Origin: Aquitalea denitrificans | GTDB taxonomy: Bacteria; Pseudomonadota; Gammaproteobacteria; Burkholderiales; Chromobacteriaceae | Direction of reading: 5' to 3' | Assembly (NCBI RefSeq): GCF_009856625.1 | Contig: NZ_CP047241.1 | Coordinates: 1-64,000, forward strand | Length of the DNA: 64,000 bases | In this document: positions 51,601 through 59,563 of the stretch, one piece after another | How the letters are laid out: each line of letters begins with the position of its first letter | Numbering within the stretch: position 1 is the first letter of the stretch | Program-made: the position numbers and the translations under genes | Notes under the pieces: model-generated | What the model was told of the DNA's origin: nothing | What the model saw: the letters and a program-made list of their open reading frames with translations, nothing else | Databases searched by the model: none

Positions 51601-51798
51601 TGCGGTATGGTCGCCGGAGGATTGGAGATATTCCTGCGCATGCCTATAGGCATCGCCTTCCACTTGCTGCTGGCGCGCGTGGAAGTCTTTCCAGCTGGTC
51701 AGCAGGAAATAGGCCGCCAGTGTGATAGCCAGCAGGAAAATGATGAGCAGGGTGCCAAGCAGCTGCAAGCGCGACAGCCTGGCCTGGTTTCTCTCCAT
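48628..51798 (-). CDS. Cache-PAS-PAS-GGDEF-EAL signalling protein
   Basis: A 1056-residue inner-membrane protein that turns an external signal into a change in cyclic-di-GMP. Layout: TM1 (about 12-34), periplasmic double-Cache sensor (about 40-345; RFFDGRGYFFIDTMSG and LPGWDWTLVNAMHI are typical), TM2 (about 348-370), PAS1 (about 395-505), PAS2 (about 518-635), GGDEF (active motif GGDEF at 708-712) and EAL (from about 812). The EAL signature reads E836-V-L (CEVLLRW); the metal-binding Glu is kept and later motifs (DDFGTGYSSL, EGVET) are intact, so both activities are possible. Start ATG 51798. The 3' end overlaps the MFS gene. Confidence 0.93.
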   Translation of the reverse strand: MERNQARLSRLQLLGTLLIIFLLAITLAAYFLLTSWKDFHARQQQVEGDAYRHAQEYLQSSGDHTAQTLLALRAHATDTLKQQLKEQVDQAYHVADGIWQQEHARLPPARVQALIIEALRPLRFFDGRGYFFIDTMSGRCVLLPTAPKLEGSSLLENRDDQGRYIMKTLITAVSTPEQQGYASYRWYLPASRMMADKIAYSRQFAPYGWLIGSGEYIANVEASLQQRALALLASMQLDKDNDDLMVIDSQGVLQLFPANPALQGRHYLALTPALRKRVLEAMQLGRQGGFMEYSIPAGKNGAPVSHLAYARRLPGWDWTLVNAMHIQSIRDSSIQASTALEGQLLGRIKATLLMTLLAMASAGLLSWFFVRWMNALVARYQLDLRRSHAELESSTRELKLSHFMIDHATDLVALQTADGVLVYANRAAQDCMGQDETLRSQLSQQLFSHAGQVLPHTFETRLQCRQGHMHLEVTLTGLDYQGVRYLCATARDISQRHHAARQQRLAAKVFESSNEAILITNADNRILAVNRAFTQITGFTEQDVLGQSPAMLASGQHDADFYRRMWACLEERGQWSGEIWNRRKNGEAFPEWLNISVLTDEHGQITHHVAFFTDISERKEHEARIQHLAEYDALTDLPNRILINDRLQQAIRLAERQSGQLAVLFVDLDHFKNINDTLGHNTGDALLKQVAGRLCSAVRELDTVGRTGGDEFVLILPAIGQPDEAAQVAERILRAMQLPFDMNGTSLVVSCSIGISLLPDDGQDIQTLLMNADLAMYHAKTHGRNTFRFYTREMNTQVADRLQLENRLRNALEQEELFLLFQPQYDINSNALIGCEVLLRWQDPQEGLIMPSRFIPIAEDSGLIVPLGRWVLREACMQMARWRQQGLWLPKVAVNVSARQLARMDFIDDVSAALQESGLPGHCLEIEVTESTLMEDADLAARQLAIIKAMGVRLSVDDFGTGYSSLAYLKRFAPDTIKIDRSFVCELPGDSEDAAIVSAIIHLARALGMSTLAEGVETEAQHHYLRELGCGGIQGYLLGRPQTADSLASQLDEAIL

Positions 51799-51902
51799 TG
51801 ATAAATATATTCCACATAAATAGCTGCTCAGTATAAATGAATACTATCTGGGCACTAGTAAAAAGTGCCACAACTTTGATCTGCTTCAGGTAAAATCGCT
51901 GG

Positions 51903-52268
51903 TTGGAAGTCAGACAGACAGTCGCCGCGCTGCTGCGCAAGCAGTGGCGGGGAGGAAAGTCCGGGCTCCGCAGAGCATGATGCCGGCTAACGGCCGGGCG
52001 CCGTGAGGCGACGGAAAGTGGAACAGAGAGCTGAACCGCCGATGGCTGACTTGTCAGCACAGGTAAGGGTGAAAAGGTGCGGTAAGAGCGCACCGCGGAC
52101 GTGGCAACACGGACGGCAGGCTAAACCCCATCAGGAGCAAGACCAAATAGGGGGGCGTTAACGTGGCTCGCGTTGTCCCCGGGTAGGTTGCTTGAGACTG
52201 TCGGTAACGGCAGTACTAGAGGAATGACTGTCCAACGACAGAACCCGGCTTATCGGCTGACTTCCAAT
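51903..52268 (+). ncRNA. rnpB: RNase P RNA (bacterial type A)
   Basis: The catalytic RNA that trims tRNA 5' ends. The 5' strand GGAAGTCAG pairs with CTGACTTCC at the 3' end (near 52258-52266). Signature elements are GAGGAAAGTCCGGGCT (52-16 of P4 5' part), GGTAAGGGTGAAAAGGTGCGGTAAGAGCGCACC-type region, and the 3' AGAACCCGGCTTA with the ACAGAA conserved block. Length is about 366. A possible -10, TAAAAT, is at 51891-51896. It sits between the GGDEF-EAL gene (minus) and dusB. Confidence 0.95.
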
Positions 52269-52346
52269 CCCCACCCCTTCTCGCAGTACCCGTCAGTACC
52301 ATTTCTTCTGGCTATCGATTTTGCTCAAAAAATAAGCAAAAAGATT

Positions 52347-52375
52347 TTTACTGCTCAAAAAAAAAGCATTACAAT
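52347..52375 (+). promoter_or_regulatory. Promoter of the dusB-fis operon with A-tracts
   Basis: TTTACT (52347-52352), 17 bp, TACAAT (52370-52375). The spacer and the bases before it hold long A runs and a repeated unit: TGCTC-A6-TAAGCA (52321-52338) and TGCTC-A9-GCA (52352-52368). Such phased A-tracts bend DNA and are common at growth-rate-regulated promoters. Confidence 0.55.
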
Positions 52376-52412
52376 GGCCGCCCTTTTGCTTGTTTGACCG
52401 CAGAAAACTCCG

Positions 52413-53435
52413 ATGCGCATAGGCCCTTACACCCTGAAAAACCGGCTGATCGTCGCCCCCATGGCCGGCGTGACGGACAGGCCGTTTCGCATGCTGTGCA
52501 AGAAAATGGGCGCGGCCATGGCCGTATCGGAAATGATTACCTCCAACAAGTCGCTGTGGGCCACGGCCAAGACCTTGCGTCGGGCCGATCATGCCGGCGA
52601 AGTGGAGCCGATTTCGGTGCAGATTGCCGGTTCGGACCCGCAGCAGATGGCGGAGGCCGCACGCATCAATGTGGAGCAGGGTGCGCAGATCATCGACATC
52701 AACATGGGATGTCCGGCCAAGAAGGTATGTAATGTGGCGGCCGGTTCCGCCTTGCTGCGCGATGAAGCACTGGTGGGGCGCATTCTGGACGCGGTGGTCA
52801 AGGCGGTGGATGTGCCGGTGACGCTGAAAACCCGTACCGGCTGGAGTCCCGAGCATCGCAATGCCTTGCGCATCGCCCGGCTGGCCGAAGACTGCGGCAT
52901 CGCGGCGCTGGCGCTGCATGGCCGCACCCGGGAAGACATGTATCGCGGTGATGCCGAATACGACACCATCCGTGCGGTCAAGGCCAGCATCGGCATTCCG
53001 CTGATTGCCAACGGTGACATCGACACCCCGCAAAAGGCGCAGCAGGTGTTGCAGTACACCGGTGCCGATGCGGTGATGATAGGCCGGGCGGCACAGGGGC
53101 GGCCGTGGATTTTCCGCGAAATGCAGCATTACCTGGAGACGGGTGAATGCTTGCCGCCACCCACGGTGACGGAAATCCGCCAGCTGTTGCTGGAGCATCT
53201 GGATGATTTGTACGGGTTTTACGGCGAGTATTCCGGCTGCCGCATCGCCCGCAAACACATTGCCTGGTACACCAGGGGGCTGAGGGGCTCCAATGAATTC
53301 CGCCAGACCATGTACCAGCTGGAAGAAACCGGCAGCCAGCGCCTGGCGGTGGCAGGCTATTTCGATCAGTTGGCTGGGCAGTCGGAACACCTGGAATACC
53401 TGGACGAGCTGGCAGAAGAGACGGTGTCGGCTTGA
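52413..53435 (+). CDS. dusB: tRNA-dihydrouridine synthase B
   Basis: An FMN enzyme that reduces uridine to dihydrouridine in the tRNA D-loop. 340 residues. The N-terminal LKNRLIVAPMAGVTDRPFR, the active cysteine Cys100 in NMGCPAKKVC, the ADAVMIGRAAQGRPWIF segment and the C-terminal helical RNA-binding part (CRIARKHIAWYTRGLRGS) are typical of DusB. It precedes fis, the arrangement known from enterobacteria and shared by many proteobacteria. Confidence 0.95.
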   Translation: MRIGPYTLKNRLIVAPMAGVTDRPFRMLCKKMGAAMAVSEMITSNKSLWATAKTLRRADHAGEVEPISVQIAGSDPQQMAEAARINVEQGAQIIDINMGCPAKKVCNVAAGSALLRDEALVGRILDAVVKAVDVPVTLKTRTGWSPEHRNALRIARLAEDCGIAALALHGRTREDMYRGDAEYDTIRAVKASIGIPLIANGDIDTPQKAQQVLQYTGADAVMIGRAAQGRPWIFREMQHYLETGECLPPPTVTEIRQLLLEHLDDLYGFYGEYSGCRIARKHIAWYTRGLRGSNEFRQTMYQLEETGSQRLAVAGYFDQLAGQSEHLEYLDELAEETVSA

Positions 53436-53521
53436 CCGGCAGGCAGCAGCAGGACACCCGGGAGCGGGCTACAGTGCAGTACGCAGCGTTCACACCATAT
53501 GTTGAAGACAGAACAATAAAC

Positions 53522-53758
53522 ATGCAAAACAACGAACATATTTCCCAGTCGGTGCGGCTGGCGATGGAACAATACTTCCGTGATCTGGACGGCGAAATAC
53601 CTGCCTCCATCTACGATATGGTGCTGGCCTGTGTGGAAAAACCCCTGATCGAGGTGGTGCTCACCCACACGCAGGGTAACCAGACCCGGGCGGCAGAGCT
53701 GCTCGGGCTCAATCGCAACACCCTGCGTAAAAAAATGAAGTCGTATGATTTGATATGA
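53522..53758 (+). CDS. fis: DNA-binding protein Fis
   Basis: A small nucleoid protein (78 residues) that bends DNA and activates rRNA promoters in fast growth. The C-terminal helix-turn-helix is clear: LTHTQGNQTRAAELLGLNRNTLRKKM (about residues 46-71), and the N-terminal half is the dimerisation helix. In-frame start codons upstream (53432) fall in the spacer; ATG 53522 gives the usual length. It forms an operon with dusB and ends at a strong terminator. Confidence 0.93.
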   Translation: MQNNEHISQSVRLAMEQYFRDLDGEIPASIYDMVLACVEKPLIEVVLTHTQGNQTRAAELLGLNRNTLRKKMKSYDLI

Positions 53759-53762
53759 AGAT

Positions 53763-53801
53763 AAACCGGCCATACCCCACACAGGATGGCCGGTTTTTTT
53801 G
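53763..53801 (+). terminator. Rho-independent terminator after fis
   Basis: AAACCGGCCAT (53763-53773), 12-base loop, ATGGCCGGTTT (53786-53796) running into TTTTT. Confidence 0.93.
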
Positions 53802-53833
53802 TGCCTGCCGGCAAGGCAGGGCAAACCGGATAC

Positions 53834-53855
53834 GGCCTGATGCGGGCATCAGGCC
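53834..53855 (+). promoter_or_regulatory. Perfect hairpin upstream of purH
   Basis: GGCCTGATGC (53834-53843), GG, GCATCAGGCC (53846-53855), followed by ACAGTAAAAACAGCTTTTTC. It lies 48 bases before the purH ATG. It could be an operator palindrome, a leader hairpin or a second weak terminator for the fis transcript. No PurR box is seen. Confidence 0.4.
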
Positions 53856-53902
53856 ACAGTAAAAACAGCTTTTTCATTCATTAGCCAAGGTGGTAGAGAA
53901 AC

Positions 53903-55480
53903 ATGACCAAAATCGAACGCGCGCTGATCAGCGTATCCGACAAGACCGGTGTTCTGGAATTTGCACAGGAACTGGCCGCACTGGGCGTGCATATCCTGTC
54001 GACCGGCGGTACCGCCAAATTGCTGGCTGACAATGGTGTGCCGGTGACCGAAGTGTCCGACTACACCGGTTTCCCGGAAATGCTGGATGGCCGTGTGAAA
54101 ACCCTGCATCCCAAGGTGCACGGTGGCATTCTGGGCCGTCGCGACCTGCCGGAGCACGTGGCCAAGATGGCCGAATACGATATCGGCAACATCGACCTGG
54201 TATGCGTGAACCTCTACCCGTTTGAAGCCACCATCGCCAACCCGGACTGTGTGCTGGAAGACGCCATCGAAAACATCGACATCGGCGGCCCCACCATGGT
54301 TCGCTCCGCCGCCAAGAACTGGGCCCACGTTGCCATCGTCACCGACGCTGCCGACTACGCTGCACTGACTGCCGAACTGAAGGCCAATGACGGCAAGCTG
54401 GCCAAGACCACCCGCTTCGAACTGGCCAAGAAGGCTTTCACCCACACCGCCGCTTACGACGGTGCCATCTCCAACTACCTGACCAGCCTGGCCGATGGCG
54501 TGGTGAGCGGCAAGCCGGAACGCGTGGCTTTCCCGAACCGCCTGAACGCCCAGTTCGTCAAGGTGCAGGACATGCGCTACGGCGAAAACCCGCATCAGTC
54601 CGCCGCCTTCTACCGCGACCTGGACCCGGCAGCCGGCACTATCTCCGCTTACCGCCAGCTGCAGGGCAAGGAACTGTCCTATAACAACATCGCTGACGCC
54701 GACGCTGCCTGGGAAGCGGTCAAGACTTTCGATGCGACCGCCTGCGTCATCGTCAAGCATGCCAACCCCTGCGGCGTGGCCGTGGCCGGTGACACCCTGA
54801 GCGCCTACAAGCTGGCCTTTGCCACCGACACCACCAGCGCCTTTGGCGGCATCATCGCCTTCAACCGTCCGGTGGATGCCGAAACCGTGGAAGCCGTGAC
54901 CGGCCAGTTCCTGGAAGTGCTGATTGCCCCGTCCTTCACCGAAGAAGCCAAGGCCATCATCGCCGCCAAGAAAAACGTGCGCGTACTGGAAATTCCGCTG
55001 GAAACCGGTGCCAACCGCTTCGAACTGAAGCGCGTGGGCGGCGGTGTGCTGGTACAGACTCCGGACATCCGCAATGTGGCGCTGGACGAACTGCGCGTGG
55101 TGACCAAGCGTCAACCCACCCCACAGGAAATGTCCGATCTGCTGTTCGCCTGGCGCGTGGCCAAGTTCGTCAAGTCCAACGCCATCGTGTTCTGCAATAA
55201 CGGCCAGACCGCTGGTATCGGTGCCGGCCAGATGAGCCGTGTGGATTCCACCCGCATCGCCGCCCGCAAGGCACAGGATGCTGGTCTGAGCCTGCAAGGC
55301 GCAGTGGCCTCCAGCGATGCCTTCTTCCCCTTCCGCGACGGTATCGACGTGATTGCCGAGCAGGGCATCAAGGCCATCATCCAGCCGGGTGGCTCCATGC
55401 GTGACGAAGAAGTATTCGCCGCTGCCGACGAGCACGGCATTGCCATGGTGCTGACCGGCGTTCGTCATTTCCGCCACTAA
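53903..55480 (+). CDS. purH: Bifunctional AICAR formyltransferase / IMP cyclohydrolase
   Basis: Catalyses the last two steps to IMP. 525 residues: an N-terminal MGS-like cyclohydrolase domain (ALISVSDKTGVLEFAQELA, RVKTLHPKVHGGILGRRD) and a C-terminal transformylase domain with KHANPCGVAVA (the Lys-His catalytic pair), DTTSAFGGIIAFNR and CNNGQTAGIGAGQMSR. The N-terminus MTKIERALIS fits. Codon use is highly optimised. It is followed by an anchored protein of unknown function and purD. Confidence 0.97.
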   Translation: MTKIERALISVSDKTGVLEFAQELAALGVHILSTGGTAKLLADNGVPVTEVSDYTGFPEMLDGRVKTLHPKVHGGILGRRDLPEHVAKMAEYDIGNIDLVCVNLYPFEATIANPDCVLEDAIENIDIGGPTMVRSAAKNWAHVAIVTDAADYAALTAELKANDGKLAKTTRFELAKKAFTHTAAYDGAISNYLTSLADGVVSGKPERVAFPNRLNAQFVKVQDMRYGENPHQSAAFYRDLDPAAGTISAYRQLQGKELSYNNIADADAAWEAVKTFDATACVIVKHANPCGVAVAGDTLSAYKLAFATDTTSAFGGIIAFNRPVDAETVEAVTGQFLEVLIAPSFTEEAKAIIAAKKNVRVLEIPLETGANRFELKRVGGGVLVQTPDIRNVALDELRVVTKRQPTPQEMSDLLFAWRVAKFVKSNAIVFCNNGQTAGIGAGQMSRVDSTRIAARKAQDAGLSLQGAVASSDAFFPFRDGIDVIAEQGIKAIIQPGGSMRDEEVFAAADEHGIAMVLTGVRHFRH

Positions 55481-55555
55481 GCGCATACCGCCTCCCCGCG
55501 CAAGTTGCGCCGGGGAGGCCGCACCCCTGTTGCTTTGCCGCCCGCCGGAGAAGCC

Positions 55556-56401
55556 GTGAACAAGACCACCAGAATCATGCTGCTGATTGTGCTGATATTC
55601 GGCGTGGCTGCCACGGTGTACTGGCTGGAACAGCCGGCCCCGACACCGGCTCCGGCCCCGCTTGCCCAGGCGCCCGACCTTAACCGGCTGGCCGAGCAGG
55701 CGCTGGCGGTGTACCGCAGCACGCAGAACATGCAGACCGGCTCCAAACCGGGCCAGTGGAAGCTGGACGCCAAGGCCAGCAATAGTGCTGGCCCGTTTGT
55801 CGGTGCATTCGGGCCCTTGCAACTGGCCCGGGACGGCCAGGGCCGTCAGCTGTTGCTGACCAGCTTTGTGGCGGACACGGCAGATTCGGCCGGCGAGGGC
55901 ATGGACAGCTTTGCCGCCTCCGGCATCAGCCGCCTGCTGCTGTTTGTGTTGCAGAACGGCCAGTATGTGCTGCAAACGGAAAAGCAGCTGGAAATGGGCA
56001 CCAACGGCATGGCGGCCAGCGCGCGCGTGGTACAGCTGGGCCCGCATGAATGGGGCTGGACCTTGCACAGCAGCTATCTGCAGCAAGGCTATACCGCCAG
56101 CACGGTGGAGTTTTTCCACGCCACCGCTACGGATATCCGCAGCATGGGGCATCTGACCGAACAGGCCGACAACAAGGGCGTGTGTGGTGATGCCGGCGGC
56201 GATGGCTGCCCGGCGGTGACCGACGTGCAAGCGCGCTGGCAGTGGCGGCCCGTGGCAAGCCCTGACGCGCGTTTTTATCCGCTGGATGTGCAATGGCAGG
56301 GGTTGATCGACGGCAGGAAAATCAGCCAGCACGCGCAGTTGCTTCCCGATGCAGGCAGCGGAATCTATGCGTTTCCCGCCAGCCTGAATGTACAATTCTG
56401 A
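55556..56401 (+). CDS. Membrane-anchored protein of unknown function between purH and purD
   Basis: A 281-residue protein with a single N-terminal transmembrane segment (about 6-23, MLLIVLIFGVAATVYWL) and a Pro/Ala linker (PAPTPAPAPLAQAP), then a periplasmic domain of about 240 residues without recognised family. Two Cys in GVCGDAGGDGCPAV are close enough to form a disulfide or bind a metal. Several Trp-rich strands (EWGWTLHSSYLQQ, RWQWRPV) suggest a beta fold. Start is GTG 55556 with GGAG at 55546-55549. Why it sits between two purine genes is unknown; the position may be only positional. Confidence 0.65.
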   Translation: MNKTTRIMLLIVLIFGVAATVYWLEQPAPTPAPAPLAQAPDLNRLAEQALAVYRSTQNMQTGSKPGQWKLDAKASNSAGPFVGAFGPLQLARDGQGRQLLLTSFVADTADSAGEGMDSFAASGISRLLLFVLQNGQYVLQTEKQLEMGTNGMAASARVVQLGPHEWGWTLHSSYLQQGYTASTVEFFHATATDIRSMGHLTEQADNKGVCGDAGGDGCPAVTDVQARWQWRPVASPDARFYPLDVQWQGLIDGRKISQHAQLLPDAGSGIYAFPASLNVQF

Positions 56402-56474
56402 GCGCAGCCCGACAGGGCCTGCTGCTCCATGCCGGCAGCCATCTGCTGCCGCTAACGATGAAGGATCTCGCAAG

Positions 56475-57752
56475 ATGAAAGTGTTGGTAATCGGTTCCGG
56501 TGGCCGCGAACACGCACTGGCGTGGCGTATTGCCAAGTCCAATCGCGTCTCCAAGGTATATGTGGCACCGGGCAATGCCGGCACCGCGCTGGACCCCAAT
56601 CTCACCAATGTCGAGCTGAGCGGCAACGAGGCGCTGGTTGAATTTGCCCGTCGTGAAGACATCCAGCTGACCGTGGTCGGCCCGGAAGCCCCGCTGGCTG
56701 CCGGTGTGGTGGATGCCTTTCGTGCTGCCGGGCTGAAGATCTTCGGCCCCACCCAGTTCTGTGCCCAGCTGGAAAGCTCCAAGGATTTCGCCAAGGCCTT
56801 CATGCAGCGCCATGGCATTCCAACGGCGGGCTACCAGACCTTTACCGATGCGGCTGAAGCCCATGCCTATGTGGCTGGCAAGGGCGCGCCCATCGTGATC
56901 AAGGCCGATGGCCTGGCTGCGGGCAAGGGCGTGGTGGTGGCACTGACGCTGGACGAAGCCCATGCGGCCATCGACGACATGCTGGTGGGCAACAAGATGG
57001 GCAGCGCCGGTGCGCGCGTGGTGATCGAAGACTTCCTGCAAGGCGAAGAGGCCAGCTTCATCGTGATGGTGGATGGCGATCATGTGCTGCCGATGGCCAC
57101 CAGTCAGGATCACAAGCGTCTGCTGGATGATGACCTGGGCCCCAATACCGGCGGCATGGGCGCGTACAGCCCGGCTCCGGTGGTTACTCCGCAGGTGCAT
57201 AACCGCGTGATGCGCGAAATCATCCTGCCCACCGTGCAGGGCATGAAGAAGGATGGCCACAGCTATACCGGCTTCCTGTATGCCGGCCTGATGATCGACC
57301 ACGACGGCAACCCGTTCACCATCGAATTCAACTGCCGCTTTGGCGACCCGGAAACCCAGCCCATCATGGCGCGTCTGAAGTCCGACTTCACCGTGCTGCT
57401 GGAAGCCGGTGTCAACGGCAAGCTGGATCAGGTAGAAGCCGAATGGGACCGCCGCGTGGCGCTGGGCGTGGTGCTGGCTGCTGCCGGCTACCCGGATGCC
57501 CCGCGCAAGGGTGACGTCATCACCGGCCTGCCGGCTGAAACCGAGGACAGCATGGTGTTCCATGCCGGCACGGCGTTCAACGACAACAAGCAGGTGGTCA
57601 GCAATGGCGGCCGCGTGCTGTGCGCGGTAGGCCTGGGCGACAGCGTGAAGATGGCGCAGCAAAAAGCCTATGCGGTGGCGGATGCCATCCATTTTGATGG
57701 CAGCCAGCTGCGCCGCGATATCGGCAGCAAGGCGATTAACCGGCATAAGTGA
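56475..57752 (+). CDS. purD: Phosphoribosylamine--glycine ligase
   Basis: Makes glycinamide ribonucleotide, the second step of purine synthesis. The 425-residue ATP-grasp enzyme starts MKVLVIGSGGREHALAW, has VVGPEAPLAAGVVDAF and KADGLAAGKGVVVA (ATP binding), then NTGGMGAYSPAPV and FNCRFGDPETQ. All are PurD signatures. ATG 56475 is right; the open frame upstream runs through the spacer. A strong terminator follows. Confidence 0.97.
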   Translation: MKVLVIGSGGREHALAWRIAKSNRVSKVYVAPGNAGTALDPNLTNVELSGNEALVEFARREDIQLTVVGPEAPLAAGVVDAFRAAGLKIFGPTQFCAQLESSKDFAKAFMQRHGIPTAGYQTFTDAAEAHAYVAGKGAPIVIKADGLAAGKGVVVALTLDEAHAAIDDMLVGNKMGSAGARVVIEDFLQGEEASFIVMVDGDHVLPMATSQDHKRLLDDDLGPNTGGMGAYSPAPVVTPQVHNRVMREIILPTVQGMKKDGHSYTGFLYAGLMIDHDGNPFTIEFNCRFGDPETQPIMARLKSDFTVLLEAGVNGKLDQVEAEWDRRVALGVVLAAAGYPDAPRKGDVITGLPAETEDSMVFHAGTAFNDNKQVVSNGGRVLCAVGLGDSVKMAQQKAYAVADAIHFDGSQLRRDIGSKAINRHK

Positions 57753-57775
57753 TCGGGCAGCGTTGTGTTGCCGAT

Positions 57776-57808
57776 AAAAAAACAGCACCCCAGGGTGCTG
57801 TTTTTTTA
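57776..57808 (+). terminator. Rho-independent terminator after purD
   Basis: AAAAAACAGCACC and GGTGCTGTTTTTTT with a short CCAG loop. Symmetric A/T runs on both sides also allow function on the minus strand. Confidence 0.95.
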
Positions 57809-57922
57809 TGCGGTTTTAATGCTGGAGCCATGTATTTCTGCAGGATCTTGTTGCACGGAGGGCTATCGTTGCATTGCTGATTTGAAGTTGCAGGAGAGCT
57901 ATATGTCTGTGCTGACTAGACT

Positions 57923-58066
57923 ATGCCTGACTCACTGTCAGTGCCGCTTGCGGCGACAGATGCGCTGTGGCTGGCTGCGCTTATGCTATTGGCTGCGGCA
58001 GATGCGGCAGCCTATGCCGGGCTGGCGCTGCACTGCCTGGCATCCGCGGTCCGCTCCCCTTGGTAA
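57923..58066 (+). CDS. Possible small hydrophobic protein (47 aa)
   Basis: The 386-base gap 57753-58138 holds no large gene. ATG 57923 opens a 47-residue, Ala/Leu-rich frame (MPDSLSVPLAATDALWLAAL, then MLLAAADAAAYAGLALH) that could make one membrane helix. It lacks a good Shine-Dalgarno. A competing frame in the same DNA, ATG 57903 to stop 58103 (66 residues, Cys/Arg-rich), has AGGAG 8 bases before its ATG but an unlikely composition. One of the two, or neither, may be real. Confidence 0.25.
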   Translation: MPDSLSVPLAATDALWLAALMLLAAADAAAYAGLALHCLASAVRSPW

Positions 58067-58138
58067 ACAAGCTGACGTGGCAGGGTTGCAATGCCCTGAC
58101 TAGACTTGGATCGTGAGCTGCTGAGGGGAGCACCTGCC

Positions 58139-58867
58139 ATGACCTGCCGTTTCCGCCTGGCCAGCTTGCTGCTGGCCTCCAGTTTTGCCGTCCATGCTGC
58201 CCCGCCGCTGCGGATGCTGACCGAAGACTATCCGCCGTTCAATATGACCGGGCCGGGCGGTCACATCAGTGGTTTGTCCACCGAAATTGTGCAGGAGCTG
58301 CTCAAACGTGCGGGCAGCAGCTATGCCATCGAGCTGTTGCCGTGGATTCGTGCCTTCAACCTTACCGTGTTGGAGGCCAATACCTGTCTGTATTCCACTA
58401 CCCGTACCGATGCCCGCGAGCACCAGTTCAAGTGGATAGGCCCGCTGGTGGAGAACCCTTGGGTGCTGTATGCGCGGGCGGACAACCGGCATGCGGTGCT
58501 GTCGCTGGAGGAAACCAGGCCGTTCAAGATAGGGGGCTACAGTGGCGATGCGGTATCGCAGTATCTGATCGACCGTGGTTTTGATGTCGATCTGGCCAAT
58601 ACCGATCAGCTTAATGTGAAAAAACTGCTGGCAGGGCGTATCGATTTCTGGGCCACCGGCAAGTATCTGGGAGCCTCGCTGCTGGCGCGGGAGAAAGTCA
58701 GCCAGCTCAAGCCGGTGCTTACCTTCAATACTACCTTGCTGTACTTGGCTTGCAATCCGGCCATGCCTGATGCCCAGGTGCAGCAGCTGAACGAATTGCT
58801 GCGTGGCATGCAGCGCGATGGCACGCTGGCGCGCATCAACGCCAAATATCTTAACCAGAAAGAGTGA
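58139..58867 (+). CDS. Periplasmic substrate-binding protein (SBP_bac_3 type)
   Basis: A 242-residue periplasmic solute-binding protein of the amino-acid (family 3) type. Signal peptide MTCRFRLASLLLASSFAVHA, then PPLRMLTEDYPPFNM, the usual start of the mature lobe, and ISGLSTEIVQELLKR. No permease or ATPase gene lies nearby, and the family also includes stand-alone proteins, so it may serve a distant transporter or have a sensory role. ATG 58139 is chosen over ATG 58106 because it begins the signal peptide. Confidence 0.8.
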   Translation: MTCRFRLASLLLASSFAVHAAPPLRMLTEDYPPFNMTGPGGHISGLSTEIVQELLKRAGSSYAIELLPWIRAFNLTVLEANTCLYSTTRTDAREHQFKWIGPLVENPWVLYARADNRHAVLSLEETRPFKIGGYSGDAVSQYLIDRGFDVDLANTDQLNVKKLLAGRIDFWATGKYLGASLLAREKVSQLKPVLTFNTTLLYLACNPAMPDAQVQQLNELLRGMQRDGTLARINAKYLNQKE

Positions 58868-58948
58868 AACCAGCGCAGATCACGGTTTCATCATGGTGGA
58901 CGCTGCCGCTACAATGGCAGCTTCCGTTTTTTATGCCTGCCCATCTGC

Positions 58949-59536
58949 ATGTCGTCTTCCTCTTTGCTCCACTTTCCTGGCCGCCTGCCCAAGGCCGGTT
59001 TGCTGATGCAGGCACGTGCCCACCTGCGCCGAGGGGGTGTGATCGCTTATTCTACTGAGTCCTGTTTCGGCCTGGGCTGTCTGCCAACGGATGTACGGGC
59101 CATTCGCCGGGTGCTGGCGGTCAAGGCAAGGCCAAATCACAAGGGCTTGATCGTGATTGCGGCCAATATTGCGCAGATCCGCCATCTGGTAAGGCCGCTT
59201 ACTGCGGTACAGTGGGCGGAACTTGCCAGTTACTGGCCCGGTCCCTATACCTTTTTGCTGCCCGCTTCGCACAAGGTGCCACCGGCTCTGCGTGGCCGGC
59301 ACGACAAAATTGCGGTGCGTATCACCGCCCACGGCGAAGCCGCTGCGCTGTGCCGCGCGCTGGGCAGTGCGCTGGTGTCCACTTCTGCCAACCGGGCGGG
59401 CCAGCGTGCGTTAAAGACGGCAGCCGCCTGTCGCAAGGCCTTTGGCCAGACCGTACTGACGCTGCCCGGCTGCATTGGCAAGCGCAGGAAGCCTTCCACC
59501 ATCATCGATTTCACAACTGGCCGCGTATTGCGTTAG
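58949..59536 (+). CDS. tsaC: Sua5/YciO/YrdC family protein (TsaC-like)
   Basis: A 195-residue YrdC-domain protein. GGVIAYSTESCFGLGCLPTDVRAI and KARPNHKGLIVIAANI are the nucleotide- and bicarbonate-binding blocks, TFLLPASHKVPPALRG the third, and SALVSTSANRAGQRA the last. TsaC makes threonylcarbamoyl-AMP for the t6A modification at position 37 of ANN-decoding tRNAs. The fold is also used by YciO/HypF relatives, but the size and motifs fit TsaC. It stands between the binding protein and tolQ, 27 bases before the latter. Confidence 0.88.
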   Translation: MSSSSLLHFPGRLPKAGLLMQARAHLRRGGVIAYSTESCFGLGCLPTDVRAIRRVLAVKARPNHKGLIVIAANIAQIRHLVRPLTAVQWAELASYWPGPYTFLLPASHKVPPALRGRHDKIAVRITAHGEAAALCRALGSALVSTSANRAGQRALKTAAACRKAFGQTVLTLPGCIGKRRKPSTIIDFTTGRVLR

Positions 59537-59563
59537 GCCGTATTAAGCAGACAAGGAAACATC

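Noticed and set aside
53849..56818. A 989-codon open frame on the minus strand opposite purH and the following genes
   Set aside because: Mirror frame of purH, the unknown anchored protein and purD, crossing three real genes and two spacers; composition is not protein-like.
57765..57902. Start of a 112-codon frame across the purD terminator
   Set aside because: The first part encodes the terminator stem and T run, so it cannot be the start of a normal gene.
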